Translations under genes and position numbers: made by a program | Part shown: positions 23,692 to 35,117 of the stretch, piece after piece | How the letters are laid out: the number at the start of each line of letters is the position of its first letter | How positions within the stretch are numbered: the stretch's first letter is position 1 | The notes under the pieces: generated by a model | Seen by the model: the letters and a program-made list of their open reading frames with translations, nothing else | Databases searched by the model: none | Told to the model about the DNA's origin: nothing | Assembly: GCF_004379255.2 (NCBI RefSeq) | Contig: NC_056034.1 | Span: forward strand, 7,938,501-8,002,500 | Direction of reading: 5' to 3' | Origin: Salvia splendens | Lineage: Eukaryota; Streptophyta; Magnoliopsida; Lamiales; Lamiaceae | DNA length: 64,000 nucleotides

Positions 23692-24163
23692 AGGGTACTG
23701 TGATGCCAATTGGATATCCGATAATAGAGACTCACTTTCGACAAGTGGATACGTCTTTACTATTGGGGGTGGTGCTGTATCGTGGAAATCCACAAAACAG
23801 ACATGTATAGCCCGATCAACAATGGAATCGGAGTTCATTGCCTTGGATAAGGCTGGTGAGGAAGCCGAGTGGCTTAAGAACTTCCTTGAAGACATTCCAT
23901 GTTGGTCTAAGCCAGTGCCACCAGTGCTGATTCACTGCGATAGCCAAGCGGCTATTGGAAGGGCAAACAATGGTTTCTATAACGGTAAGTCTCGACATAT
24001 ACGTCGACGACATAACACCGTGAGACATTTGATCACAACAGGGGTGATTACAATTGACTATGTGAAGTCAATAGATAATCTAGCGGATCCGCTAACCAAA
24101 GGGTTAAACCGTGATCAAATGAATAAGTTGCTAGAGGGAATGGGTTTGAAATCCACAAACTAA
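23641..24163 (+). pseudogene. Copia 1 RNase H region, separated from pol by one frameshift
   Basis: Downstream of the A5 run the +1-related frame continues the polyprotein with no further stop until the TAA at 24161-24163. RNase H motifs are clear: GYCDANW (Asp), [19 protein letters not shown] (Glu), [13 protein letters not shown] (Asp), then [13 protein letters not shown] and the terminal [12 protein letters not shown] block common to plant Copia. The lesion sits in a homopolymer, so it may be a real inactivating change or a sequencing/assembly error. Confidence 0.85.
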
Positions 24164-24729
24164 AGAATTGTCATAGTGGTAACCCAACCATGATGACTGG
24201 AGATCCCAAGAACTTGGTTCAAAGGGACAACTAAGCTATGAGAGTTCATGGAAAAACACTCAAACTATATCTATTCCCTAGAGAGCAATAGAGTGTTGGA
24301 GAACTTGCCTCGTGGTAAAGGCTAAGTCTATGACTTTTAATGGTTCTTAAGGATCTCAAAGAGATGGAATTCTCAAAGAGATCAAGTATGGCAAGGTACT
24401 TGACTAAGAATCACCTATGTAAGTGCGAAGTGTGGTCGCTTCATAAAAAACGCACTTATGAATCCAAAGTGGTGTCCAAGACCGCAATGGACACAAAACG
24501 TGAGAACGGATGAGGTTGAGGTGTTTAAGTGTTAACACCATTGTCTCGGTGCACGCCGTGGGGGATTAGTTCAAAGCATCGCGCTACTAAGCCGCCTGTG
24601 TATCCGATGGTGTCGACTATGGAGGGTTCAAAGTCAACAACTACCTATCCTTATGCTTATATACCTCTCGAGGGTTGAGCTTGTGTCTGCATGCATATGC
24701 ATTCGGCTATTTCCACTCATGTGGGGGAT
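24164..24729 (+). other. Noncoding 3' internal region of Copia 1 with purine tract
   Basis: About 560 bp without a significant frame between the pol stop and the 3' LTR. It ends in CTCATGTGGGGGAT, a polypurine tract that would prime plus-strand DNA synthesis. Confidence 0.7.
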
Positions 24730-25939
24730 TGTAAAAATCATGGATTAAATATGCCCGGTCAATGGATTTTGACCAAATAATAAATGTGACGAGACATTTA
24801 ATTTTGTGAAATTAAATGACATAGCGTCGATCTACATTTTACGTAGGTAAATGTAGTATATTCACTTTCTCAAATCCGATTTCCGGTGAGTGAGAAATAG
24901 TGGATTAAAGTTGGGCATAATTAGCTTTTAATTAAAGCTTGGAGATGGAGCTTAGGGAATAATTAACTAGTGTTAATTATCCCACATTGGAGGATTAACA
25001 CATCTTTAATGTGTATAAATTAAGTGACTTTATGTTACTTAATAATTATAGTGGACCAAGATGGGTGAAAGAGCCCACACGCGCGCACACGCGCGCGCCG
25101 CCGCCGCCGCCCGCCCGCCCGAGCCCGAGCCCGAGCCCGTGCCCGTGCACGTGCTCGTGCTTGTGCTCGCGCTCGCGGTCGCGGGCCGCGGGCCGCGGGC
25201 CTCGGGCCCGGGCCCGATCCCGATCCCGATCCCGATCTCGATCCCGATCCCGATCTCGATCTCGATCTCGATCTCGATCTCGATCTTGATCCTGATCCTG
25301 ATCTTGGACTTGGATCTTGGATCTTGGCAATTGGTCTTTGGGCTTGGTGCTTGGCCCAAACTATTCTTTTTGGACCACCGCCGAGTCAGCAATCCAAGTG
25401 GCTTGACACGTCGTCAAGCGAGGCACAGTCACGGTTGCCACGTGAGAAATCCACACGCTCCACACACGGGTGGCACATTCCAGCCACACGCCTGTAACCG
25501 ACGTCGGTTACGTTTTTGCCATGATGAGCCTTCAATGGCTGGTTGACCCTGCATGGTGGTTGGCCTATAAATAGGCTAGCCATACCACTGCATTAGGACA
25601 TACATATCTACAAGCATCTGCATAAGCTCTCTCCCTCTCTCTGCATTGTCCTTCTGTCGAAGCTCTGCCCTCTCCTTCATCCAGTTCGCCGGAGCTCTAC
25701 TGATTGCGGTGCTGCATCAATAGAGACGTAGCCGTTTTACCTTTGGGGACGACACGCCAAACCGAAGAGCACTACCGGGGCGTATCTCGTCTTGCGGGAA
25801 GAGGCCTCCTCGACTCGGCTTTCATACTGGTTTAGTTGTTTCGATTTCTATTGTAATTTCTTTAGTTCAGTTTCTCCTTTTCTTTCTTTTGGGTTGTATT
25901 ACGCCCGGTTTTGTTATCTTGTAATCCCAGAAACCAACA
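24730..25939 (+). repeat. 3' LTR of Copia 1
   Basis: A 1210-bp repeat, about 100 bp longer than the 5' LTR because its CpG/hexamer block (about 25120-25330) is expanded, with GATCCC, GATCTC and GATCCT variants. Elsewhere it is almost identical to the 5' LTR (for example G at 24902 where the 5' copy has A). It is followed by the target duplication ATTTA. Confidence 0.93.
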
Positions 25940-25944
25940 ATTTA

Positions 25945-27071
25945 TATACTATTTTTCATCGGTGTTCTGTCATTATCTTACTAGTCTTGAGAGGGATATG
26001 TTGGATATGATATCCAAATCTTCTCTGAATAAGAAATTTATTTACGTGAATCATAGACCTAAGCTAACTGACTTCCTCGATCGGTTGCATACAACGTTTT
26101 GATCGACAGGAAGAAAGTCATATAATTTTGGTTTGCCATCAATATAACTAACTAATACTACTACTATATATACTCCCATGAAATAAAAGCCTATTTTTTG
26201 AAATTTTAAATTATGGCCAAAATTCAAACTGCAGCTCGGTTATCCCAAAAATAAATATAATTAGTTTAATTGGAGAGTCTTATTTTTCCTCTGTATGCCC
26301 CGGCGGCCTTTCTTATTGGAATGTGAATAGGAATATATCGACATATCCGGATAATTAGTTAACTGGTTATTCACTTTACAAAATGATCAACTGTAGAAGA
26401 TTGAACATGACACGTCTACCGCCACACTGAAATTAAGGTGGAAACATGCTGAGGTTGACTGGTTGATCGTGCAGTTAATTAATCTTCATAATAAAATTCT
26501 AATTTGACATGATTAATATACCAAGCGGTTTCCACATCCCTTTCTCACCAAATAATTACTCAACAGCCAATTCTGGAGAATTTATGGGAAATTATAACGT
26601 GCCCCTTCGAGTTGATGACCTTAGATTCTTTTGAACTGAAAATGGAAACCAAAATGATAAATGAAAGCAAAGAAACAATTATGGTTATTGGTTACATCCC
26701 AGATCGAGATCCAATATTGCCTATACTAATTTCAAGATAAGAAAGTACTTTCTAACGTGCACTTTCTATGGCAAAATAACAAACAAAAATTATGAATCTT
26801 TTAAAGAATGAAAGCTTACCTTATAACTAATACTACTAAACTAGTTGACAAAACTTTCCTTCAAATGAAATCCATATGAATAATTTGAGGGCACTCTTGG
26901 ATTGAGTCAGTGTCTATAGATGCTTCACACCTAACATATTTCCAATAACTATATATAGTATTACCAACAATCAATATCACAATTGTGACTTGTTGTAGCA
27001 CACAAACATAATGAAATCAAATTAGTAAAATAATGAAAGTTCACCACACGAAAGTGCTTAGATGGACCATC
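25945..27071. other. Intergenic DNA, nothing recognised
   Basis: AT-rich sequence between the Copia element and the LysM gene promoter. No gene, RNA or clear repeat is seen. Confidence 0.5.
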
Positions 27072-27079
27072 TATATAAT
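27072..27079 (+). promoter_or_regulatory. Putative TATA box of the LysM gene
   Basis: TATATAAT lies about 85 bp before the ATG at 27161, fitting a leader of roughly 50 nt. A second TATATAA at 27153 overlaps the start codon context and is too close to be the core promoter for this start. Confidence 0.4.
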
Positions 27080-27160
27080 CCCACTCACCAATACTACCCT
27101 AATTCGATTAATTGAAGTCAATCAAAATTATATCCTCGTAGCCTCATATCCCTTATATAA

Positions 27161-27445
27161 ATGGCCAAATACATAAAAACATCGGTAGCCGGCGTGTGGT
27201 TGTGGTTTGGCGTTGGTTTAGTTGGTCTGGTCCTCCTAACGACGAATTCGGAAGCGGCGGTACTGAGAGGGCTGGTGGAGAAGCCGTGCGACGAGATATA
27301 CGTTGTCGGAGAAGGGGAAACCCTACACACCATCAGCGACAAGTGCGCCGATCCTTACATAGTCGAGAGGAATCCGCATATTCAAGATCCCGATGATGTT
27401 TTTCCCGGCCTTGTCATCAAGATTGTGCCTCTCACTCACATGTAA
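27161..27445 (+). CDS. Small secreted single-LysM protein
   Basis: Single-exon 94-aa protein. Residues 1-33 form a basic start plus a hydrophobic segment (VWLWFGVGLVGLVLLTT) ending near SEAA, read as a signal peptide or signal anchor. Residues about 47-91 form one LysM module: YVVGEGETLHTISDKCADPYIVERNPHI followed by VFPGLVIKIVP. LysM modules bind N-acetylglucosamine polymers such as chitin or peptidoglycan. Plants have a family of mini-proteins of about 100 aa with this layout, of unclear function and probably apoplastic. There is no kinase or GPI tail, so it is not a LysM receptor. Two Cys residues (in KPCDE and DKCAD) could form a disulfide. The start is supported by the signal sequence directly after it. 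Confidence 0.85.
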   Translation: MAKYIKTSVAGVWLWFGVGLVGLVLLTTNSEAAVLRGLVEKPCDEIYVVGEGETLHTISDKCADPYIVERNPHIQDPDDVFPGLVIKIVPLTHM

Positions 27446-28396
27446 TACTATAAAGCCACCACTCACCACTCAATATATACATGCATATATGTGTACATAC
27501 ATCTGATACCCATTAATAAAGCAAACTTCGAGTTATTGCTCAAGGCTTTTCAAGTTTGCCTTTGCAAGGTGATGGATGGCCGTATTTTGATTTTATTTAT
27601 GTGACGCCTGATTTTACAAATAGCTTTTTATTTTTAGTTTTTAAATATCTTATCGTTCAACGCCCCTCTAAAAAACGACTTCTAAATCGACGTATAAATG
27701 TTGGAGTGCACAAGTGGTTTTGTTTGAGCCACAGGAATCACATTTTGTAGGTAAGAAAGATTAGATGAAAGAGTTGTTGTGGGTAACCATGTATATACGT
27801 CACTCTATCATACTGAGAAATGGGCTTCCCACCAATTCGTATAATCCACAACTAATTTTTTAGTTCGGTTGTTGATGACGTTTATTAATTATGGTCTTGT
27901 AGTTCAGCAGTCTCTCTTTGGATTGTAATTGATTATTTCAGGATATACATATTATAACAACACACATTTAATTTAAGGAAATTGTAACAGAATAATCTAA
28001 AATAAAATAAAAAACTAAATAAAGGAAAACAAAACAATAAATAAAAAATTTACATCTTAAAAAATACAAATACAAATACAAATACAAACTAAAATCAAAA
28101 TAATCCATCAACCCAACTCTAAGCTGCCGATGCGGCAAGATCCATGGCTTCCGATTGTTATAGTATACTCCAATTTTTAAATTTAGTTAGTAGTAATATT
28201 TTTTAAATTATAAATTGCCAATGTTAATCCTAAATTTTCAGACCTTGGGCTAATCTGTTGGATTAAAAGGGCTCAAAATTTTGTCTGATTTTTAAAACTA
28301 ATTTTCTACTAATTTTATGTATTTATAATAAAAAATACATACACAAATTAGTGTACTAATGTACAACTCATAGAGTGACGAAAAATAATGATTTCC
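27446..28396. other. LysM 3' region and intergenic DNA
   Basis: Contains the likely LysM 3' UTR, then AT-rich spacer with low-complexity 'aatacaaatacaaatac' near 28065-28090. No gene is recognised. Confidence 0.5.
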
Positions 28397-28684
28397 TGAA
28401 CTGGCGATTGAAACTAGATATAAAATATAACTATCCCACATCGGTATTCACACGGACCTGAAACCACTATATAACTCTAATAGGTCACTCCTTCTACCAT
28501 CAATTGGTTTTAGGATGAAACCCATGAATTTCTATCATGGTATCAGAGCGAGTCGCCGAATGCGGGCCAAATTTGACTGTCCCAGCTGTATATTTAAGCT
28601 GAAACCGGAAAAAATGACTGACCAAGCAGTATATTTGAGCTTAAAATTTGGGCATGTGGTCTAATCGATCGAAAAAAATTGGGT

Positions 28685-28965
28685 CAGTTGTCCAACCGAT
28701 CAGAAAAAAAAGTCTAAACCCTCCAAGTTCACCTTGAAGGGTTTGAGGGATGGTGTTGGCAATTAAAAATAGATACTCCTCAGTTGTCCAACCGATCAGA
28801 AAAAAAGTCTAAACCCTCCAAGTTCACCTTGAAGGGTTTGAGGGATGGTGTTGGCAATTAAAAATAGATACTCCTCAGTTGTCCAACCGATCAGAAAAAA
28901 AGTCTAAACCCTCCAAGTTCACCTTGAAGGGTTTGAGGGATGCTGTTGGCAATTAAAAATAGATA
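28685..28965 (+). repeat. Three tandem copies of a 95-96 bp unit inside the TRIM
   Basis: Units start CAGTTGTCCAACCGATCAG at 28685, 28781 and 28876. Each includes the purine tract, the start of the 3' LTR (TGTTGGCAATTAAAAATAG) and the sequence ATACTCC, which matches the junction with the Stowaway MITE. Copies are nearly identical, so the triplication is recent. Confidence 0.9.
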
Positions 28966-29217
28966 CTCCCTCCATCCCACAATAAGAGTCACACTTTATC
29001 ATTTTGGTCCGTCCCACAATAAGAATCTCACTTCACGTTTACCATAAATGGTAATTAGGTCTCACATTCCACTGACTCACTTCACTCACATTTTATTATA
29101 AAATCAATATACAAAAGTGGGTCTCATATTCCACTAACTTTTTCAACCCACTATTTTTTACATTTCTTAAAACTCATGCTCATAATAAGAGTGACTCGTA
29201 TTGTGGAGAGGAGGGAG
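28966..29217. mobile_element. Stowaway (Tc1/Mariner-type) MITE
   Basis: A 252-bp element starting CTCCCTCCATCCCACAATAA and ending in the imperfect complement (TTGTGGAGAGGAGGGAG), flanked by TA on both sides (28964-28965 and 29218-29219). No coding capacity. It sits inside the 3' LTR of the TRIM-like element. Confidence 0.85.
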
Positions 29218-29337
29218 TATAAAAATATAACTATCCCACATCAGTGTTCACGTAGACCTGCAATCACTATATAGCATTAATGGACCACTCTTCCTATCAC
29301 CAATTGATTTTGGGATGGAACCCATGGATTTCTATCA

Positions 29338-30016
29338 AATATCATTTCTATCAGATTGTTAGAACTCAACTCTCAGCATAAGGGATTATCTAAGACTTCT
29401 TAAGTGAAAATGAGGCACCACCAACACCTCTACGATATGTATAGTAGTAGTATTTCCTCCCGTATACGTATTCCAAACTATACAATGTACACTAAATTTG
29501 TCGAATAATGTTAGAGTATTACTGTTTTACTACCCGTGCGACAAATATACTTATGTAATTATAACTATTTTTAGCTAGATTAAAACACGATACATGAAGA
29601 ATTTAGCTAGATTATTAAAAGTTAGTCAATCACATAAAATTTGAAATGCCTACTTGGAAAACAGTAAATAAAAAAATCCTCAATAAATTATAAGTATACT
29701 AAATGATGGTACGGTCGGTATAAGATAGATAGCTATAGGTTCATTATGGCAAAAGGTTCAAATTGGCAATGCTTGGTTCTAAAGCACAACAATGTAGGAG
29801 TAGTAATTTTCAACATGTTTTGCCTTGGCATCAATGAGTAACTTAAAAGTATTACACCCTAAAACCTCATGTATTTTCAAATATTTCTCTACTAATTAGT
29901 TTATTGGCTTATTTATTCATATAGCTATATATACTACACCGAAATCTGTAGCCATTCCCTCATCTCAATCATCCTCAGTAATTAATATCTGTAGCAAATA
30001 CACAACGGTTTCAAAA
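29338..30016. other. Former peroxidase upstream region
   Basis: AT-rich DNA with a TATATATAC-like motif near 29925-29935, about 85 bp before the peroxidase start. Nothing else is recognised. Confidence 0.45.
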
Positions 30017-30507
30017 ATGAAGTATTATGTCAGCATTCTTCTTGTTTTAGCCGGAATTTATCAGCTGGGAGCTGCTCTTGATGCGCCAAAACATGCCCTG
30101 AAGCTGAAAGTATCATCTTTGAAGCTGTTCGCGACGCATCAGCTCATGATCCTAAAGTCCCTGCTCGGTTACTCAGAATGTTCTTTCATGATTGTTTCAT
30201 CAGGCTACTCTCTCTATCCCTTAATTATAAATAAGAACTACTACTTATTCAAGCTGATAACCGAGAGCTTATGGACTTTGAGAGACACATGTTTGGGAGA
30301 AGATATGTTTTGGTTTATTTCAGTGTATGTAAGTCATCGATTCTTCTCCTATATGTAGGAGAAGAATACAACATATTTTTGGTATACAATCAATCTATTC
30401 TAGGATCTGCTTTTACAAATAAATTACATATTATTCTCCTTTAATGCCGTTCCTTCCTTTGGTATGTTTTATTTGTGGTATGTTTGACACTCCCCCTCAA
30501 GTTGAGC

Positions 30508-31502
30508 AGGGGTATCTCCTATGCTTAACTTGTTCAATATGTCTCTGAAGACCTTCGGGTGAACGGCCTTTGTCAAAATGTCTGCAAGTTGTTCTTCTGA
30601 GCGAACGAATGGGAATTCCACAATACCTCCCTCCAATTTTTCTTTGATAAAGTGTCGATCAACTTCCACATGCTTCGTTCGGTCGTGTTGTACGGGATTT
30701 TCAGAGATGCTAATGGCAGCCTTGTTGTCACAGAACAATTGGCTCTTCCGAGTAGGTGGGAAGCCAATTTCTGAGAGCAGTCTTCTTAACCACAAGATCT
30801 CCATGAGTCCACTTTTCATTCCTCGGAATTCTGCCTCGGCACTGGATAGAGCTACAACCTTCTATTTCTTACTCCTCCAAGTGACCAAGTTTCCCCCGAT
30901 GAATGTAAAGTAGCCTCCCGTAGACTTTCTATCTACTGGGTTGCTCGCCCAGTCGGCATCAGTGTATCCGTCAACTTCTAAGTCCTCTCTCTTCGCTAGG
31001 AATACTCCATATCCTACCGTACCCTTCAAATACCGCACGATCCTCAATGCTGCCTCCATGTGATTAGTTTGGGGTTGATGCATGAATTGACTCACAATAC
31101 CCACGGCGTATGCAATGTCGGGTCTCGTGTGCGAGAGGTAGATGAGTTTTCCGACCAACCGTTGGTACCTTTCTTTGTCTGCGAGTTCTGCTCCTTCTTC
31201 TATCTTCAAACCATGATTGGGGATCATTGGAGTGTCTGCGGGCTTGCATTCGAGGAGCCCTGTTTCGGTCAACAGATCTAGGATGTACTTTCTCTGCCTT
31301 AGGAATATTCCGTGTTTGGATCTTAACACTTCTATCCCCAAGAAGTATTTTAGAGCTCCAAGATCTTTCATCTCGAATTCCTTGAACAGGTTTTCCTTCA
31401 GCCTCTGGATTTCTTCTATGTCATCTCCTGTGATAATCATGTCATCAACGTAGATAATCAGACATGTTACCTTGTTATCCCTCCTTTTCGTGAAGAGTGT
31501 GT
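30508..31502 (-). pseudogene. Copia 2 Pol: second half of reverse transcriptase and RNase H
   Basis: Beyond the hAT insert, minus-strand translation resumes with the RT catalytic block IIYVDDMIITGDD, then KYFLGIEVLRSKHGIFL and the RNase H part GYTDADWASNPVDRKSTGGY. A TAG at about 30861-30863 (after TWRSKK, where related elements have Gln) interrupts it. The rest (SGLMEILWLRRLLSE, FCDNKAAISISENPVQHDRTK, EEQLADILTKAVHPK) ends near 30508, just before the purine tract. Together with the first half this shows three nonsense changes, one frameshift and one large insertion. Confidence 0.88.
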
Positions 31503-31519
31503 GATCAGACTAGACATGC

Positions 31520-31985
31520 CCACCGGTTCCGGTTCCGGCGGTTAACCGCCGAACCGGAACCGGCGCAATATTCCCGAACCGGAACCGGCGCAATTTGGTT
31601 CGCGGTCCGGTTCAGGTTCAAGATATTTCGAACCGGAACCGTCACCGAACCGGCGGTTCGGGACGGTTCGGAACCGGCGGTTAACCGTGGAACCGCCGGT
31701 TCCGGCGCTTAAATCGAGGCAGGGGGATGGGGGCCGGTGGTGATCTTCAAAAACGGTCGAAAACCGCCGGTTTTTCGGCGGTTAACCGGCGGTTAACCGG
31801 AAAAACCGGCGGTTAACCGCCGGTTTAGTGGCTTTCGAGGCGGCGCGGAGCACGAGGCGACAATGGAGCAGCTTTTGCAGACGGTTCGTTGACCGAACCG
31901 GCGGTTTTATTTCGGAAACCGGCGGTTTTGGCCCGGAAACCGGCGGTTCCGCCGGTTCCGGCGGTTTTCCGCCAAAACCGCCGGT
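31520..31985. repeat. Left subterminal GGCGGTTAACCGCC array of the hAT element
   Basis: Dozens of overlapping AACCGG, GGCGGTT and GTTAACCGCC words, many self-complementary. The corresponding right-end array lies at about 36445-36615. Arrays like this are commonly hAT transposase binding regions and can fold on themselves. Confidence 0.75.
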
Positions 31986-32342
31986 TTTGTGAAAATTCAA
32001 TTTTTTTTTTTTTTTTTAAATTTCAAATTCGAATTCTTCCATTTTCCCCCTCATTTTTTTCTATAAATACCCCCCTCTATCCTCATTTACATTCACCCCA
32101 CTCTTGTGTTAATAAGAGTTTCTCTCTTCAATCTCTCAATTCTCTCTCTTTGTCTCCAATTTCTCATTTGTGCTATTGTGCTTCCATTTAATTACGCAAT
32201 TGCTACTCTTATTACGCATTGTTATACACTTATACAGTTATACTTGTTCCCGTAGTTCTATAAGTTGTCTTTCTTTCTCAATTACTAAAACAAAAAAAAA
32301 TATATTATTCCATATTTCTACATTTCTACATACCATTCCAAT

Positions 32343-34928
32343 ATGTCTTCATCCCGAGAAGGTCGTGTTGATAAGGGAAAGGGAAAGGCCAAGAGGCCAT
32401 CTCGGAGATCCGTTATTGATGAAATTTCTCAAATGAACATGGATGAGTGGCAGGTTAATATTTATTATCTACTAATTTCATTAATTTTGAATTACATTTC
32501 ATTATTGTTCATAATTTTATTTTGTATTTACAATACAAATATTATTTTGTAGGCTCGAGAAGAGCAAGATGTGGCACATGCTATTGCTCTCTCTCGCTCT
32601 CAATACCAAGGCGATGCTTATGTTGGTACCGGTAGTGGTGCTCCCGGTCGCGGTGCCTATTCCCAACAAAGTCCAACCCCCGTGAATGTTGATGAAGACG
32701 ATGATGATGATGATGATGACGACGAGGAGGAGGGGGAGGAGGTAGAAGAGGTTCAAGAAATGCCACCCCCACCACCACCAAGGAGTCGGCGTGGTCGTGG
32801 TCGTGGACGTGGACAACCTCCTCAACCTCCTAGACCAGCTGAAAGGTCTTTAACCTCAAACATCTTCGTGAAACATTTCAAGAGGGTACAAGATAGTAAC
32901 GATCCAAACACTTATAATGTGTATTGCAACTATTGCGAAAACGTATACACATTCCGAAAGGGTGGAGGGTACGGTACATTTACCCGTCACCTGGAGAAAG
33001 CGCATCCGGTCGAGTTTGGTATCGCTCCAACCCAAACTCAACTCAACTTTCAACATGGAGTCGGAAGTGGGACGACGGGTTCATCCCAAACATCAGGTAT
33101 GTGTAGCAATACTCTTTTGAAATATGATCACAAAAATGCTCTTAATGTGATGTCTAGATTTGCCGTTATGAAACATTTTCCATTCAATGCTTTTGATAAC
33201 GATGCTTTTGAGTCGAGTATGCGGCAAGTATATAATGCCGCTGCAAGAAAATTGAGTCGAACTTCAATGACGCGAGCCGTTGTTCGACAATGCATGGAAA
33301 AGAAGGCGCAATTAGGTACGTTTATTATTAACTTAGGGCATAAAGTTTCTATTTGTTCTGATGTGTGGACTGATTGTTTTTGTAAAAATTCGTATATGGG
33401 CATCACGGTGCATTTCGTTGATCACAGTTGGACTTTAAACAAACGTTTGATTGCATTTCGGGAATTTCCCGCACCACACACTGCACAAGCAATTGCTCAA
33501 TTGATCATTCAAGTTTTGAATGAATTTCAATTGATCAATAAAATTTTTTCTATTGGTTTTGACAATGCTAGCGCTAACACTGCTAGCATAGATGATTTAA
33601 TCAGTGCATGTTCTCCTGTTATTGATGGTAAATATTTCCATGTGCGATGTATTGCCCATATTTTGAATTTGTGTGTTCAAGATGCCATCGATTTGTGGCA
33701 AAAGTATGTTGATCCTATTAGAACTGCTGTGAAGTTGATTCATAACAAAGCTCCTATTGGTAGAGCTTGGAAGAGATATTGTCATGGTAAGCAATGCAGG
33801 TACACCAACTTTCGTTTGGATGTTTCAACTCGGTGGAACTCGACATATGATATGTTGGAGTCGACTTTGAACCACATTGAGTATTTATGTGATTTTTTTA
33901 GAAGTTGTCCTCATGTTCCTTCTGATTTGATTTTGATACCCGCTTGTTGGGACCACAGCATGGATTTATTTCGATTATTCCGCGCTTTCAAAAATGCCAC
34001 TGTTGAGTTATCCGGTGTTTATTATCCTACTTCTGTGCGCGTTTTGGAGCATTGCATGTATGTGGCAATTGGTTTTAAAACTTGTGTGAAAAATACTCAA
34101 TTCGTTGAGTTGAAGGCTATTTTGTTTTACATGGTTGAAAAATGGTTAAAATATTTTTCACGTATTCCAAATGTGTTTTTGATTGCAAAATGCTTGGATC
34201 CAAAGTGGAAGTTGCATGGTGTTTATAAAATTTTAGACATGTACTATGGTTGTTTGCACGCTTTGGATTTTTCTCAACTCCGCGAAATGGGCTTGACAAG
34301 AGGAGAATGCTTCGAACTAAGTATTCCGGATGTTGATGAAATCAAACATAGGTTAGATAGTGCACTTCGTTCTCTCTACGCGGAATATGAAATGCGGTAT
34401 AACACCGCTCACCAGGTACGTGCTCCTCCTAGTCCTTCTACATTTGATTTTGGTGGAGGGGATTTTTCCAATGTCATGATCGATCCCGACGTAGTATCAC
34501 AATTGCAAGATCTATACGGTACTACAACCAATAGGACTAGAGCGACTAGTGAATTAGATATATATTTGGAATCGCGCTCTATTTTTCAAGATGCAGGTCC
34601 TCCTACTCAACAAATTGACGTCCTTAATTGGTGGGGAACACATGACAAAGAGTTTCCGATACTCTCCATCATGGCTAAGGAGATATTCGCCGTTCCCGCT
34701 TCCACCGTCGCCGTTGAACAAGCTTTTAGTGTCGGCGGTTGTGTCCTAGACGACAAAAGGAGCAATCTCTCCGCCAAGAACATGGAAGCCACTATGTTAC
34801 TTGACGATTGGGCAAAGGCGGACATGAGAGCACAAGAGCCGGATTTCGACTTCCGTGTAGAGAGTGATGGTGAAGAATTTTCTTCCGATGGCGATGACGA
34901 GGTCAGAAGCGATAGCACTCAACATTAG
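32343..34928 (+). CDS. hAT transposase with BED zinc finger
   Basis: Two exons, 32343-32453 and 32553-34928, with GT-AG borders (CAG|GTTAATA ... TTTGTAG|GCTCG), give an open frame of 828 aa. After a basic start (GKGKAKRPSRRS) come an acidic Asp/Glu run and a Pro/Arg-Gly stretch. A BED-type finger follows (VYCNYCENVYTF ... FTRHLEKAHP). The catalytic region includes ICSDVWTDCFCKNSYMGITVHF (first Asp), SIGFDNASANTASIDDL (second Asp) and RCIAHILNLCVQDAID. The C-terminal hAT dimerisation block is LNWWGTHDKEFPILSIMAKEIFAVPASTVAVEQAFSVGG split over about 34626-34740. It ends in an acidic tail. No internal stop or frameshift is visible. It would cut and reinsert hAT elements; the protein is nuclear. 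Confidence 0.93.
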
Positions 34929-35117
34929 CAATGAGTCGACGGGGGCGGTGAACGGCGAGCACTGCCGACCAAAAAGGTAAGCAAGGTAAGAGAACTACGT
35001 GGGCTTTGATTCCTCAATAAAATTGTGGATACGTAGGCACCTCAACTTAAATTTGAAAAGTTTAACTTCGAAAGTTTAAGTTGAGCTCAAGCCCTTTTCA
35101 ATTTTTTTTTCCCCCCT
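34929..35117 (+). other. hAT 3' sequence, first copy of a repeated segment
   Basis: The stretch 'gtaagagaactacgtgggctttgattcctcaataaaattgtgg' (split here only for description) starts near 34986 and recurs near 35646 and 36036, so the transposase 3' region has been duplicated. It holds AATAAA-like polyadenylation signals. Confidence 0.6.

Larger units (their letters stand above)
18526..25939 (+). mobile_element. Ty1/Copia LTR retrotransposon 1 (7.4 kb, young)
   Basis: Complete outline: 5-bp target duplication ATTTA (18521-18525 and 25940-25944), 5' LTR 18526-19634, internal region with gag-pol, purine tract GTGGGGGAT (24721-24729), 3' LTR 24730-25939. LTRs begin TGTAAAAATC and end AACCAACA. 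Outside a hypervariable GC/hexamer array the LTRs differ by only about two substitutions that I can see, so insertion is recent. Domain order protease-integrase-RT-RNaseH fixes it as Copia. Motif flavour ([21 protein letters not shown]) suggests a Tork-like lineage, with low certainty. The expected tRNA-iMet primer site is not present after the 5' LTR. About 550 bp of noncoding DNA separates pol from the 3' LTR. Confidence 0.95.
28397..29337 (+). mobile_element. TRIM-like miniature LTR retroelement, invaded and rearranged
   Basis: Two short direct repeats of about 140 bp share 'aatataactatcccacatc' and end in GATTTCTATCA-like sequence: 28397-28537 and, minus a nested MITE, 28944-29337. Directly after the first comes TGGTATCAGAGC (28538-28549), the standard primer site for initiator tRNA-Met. 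A purine-rich stretch GAAGGGTTTGAGGGATG precedes the second. The 400-bp interior is noncoding. This is the layout of a terminal-repeat retrotransposon in miniature, which must borrow all enzymes. No convincing target duplication is seen, so ends are approximate. Confidence 0.65.

Noticed and set aside
28685..28965. CRISPR-like array (three regular repeats)
   Set aside because: Units are contiguous tandem copies with no unique spacers, in a plant nuclear retroelement.
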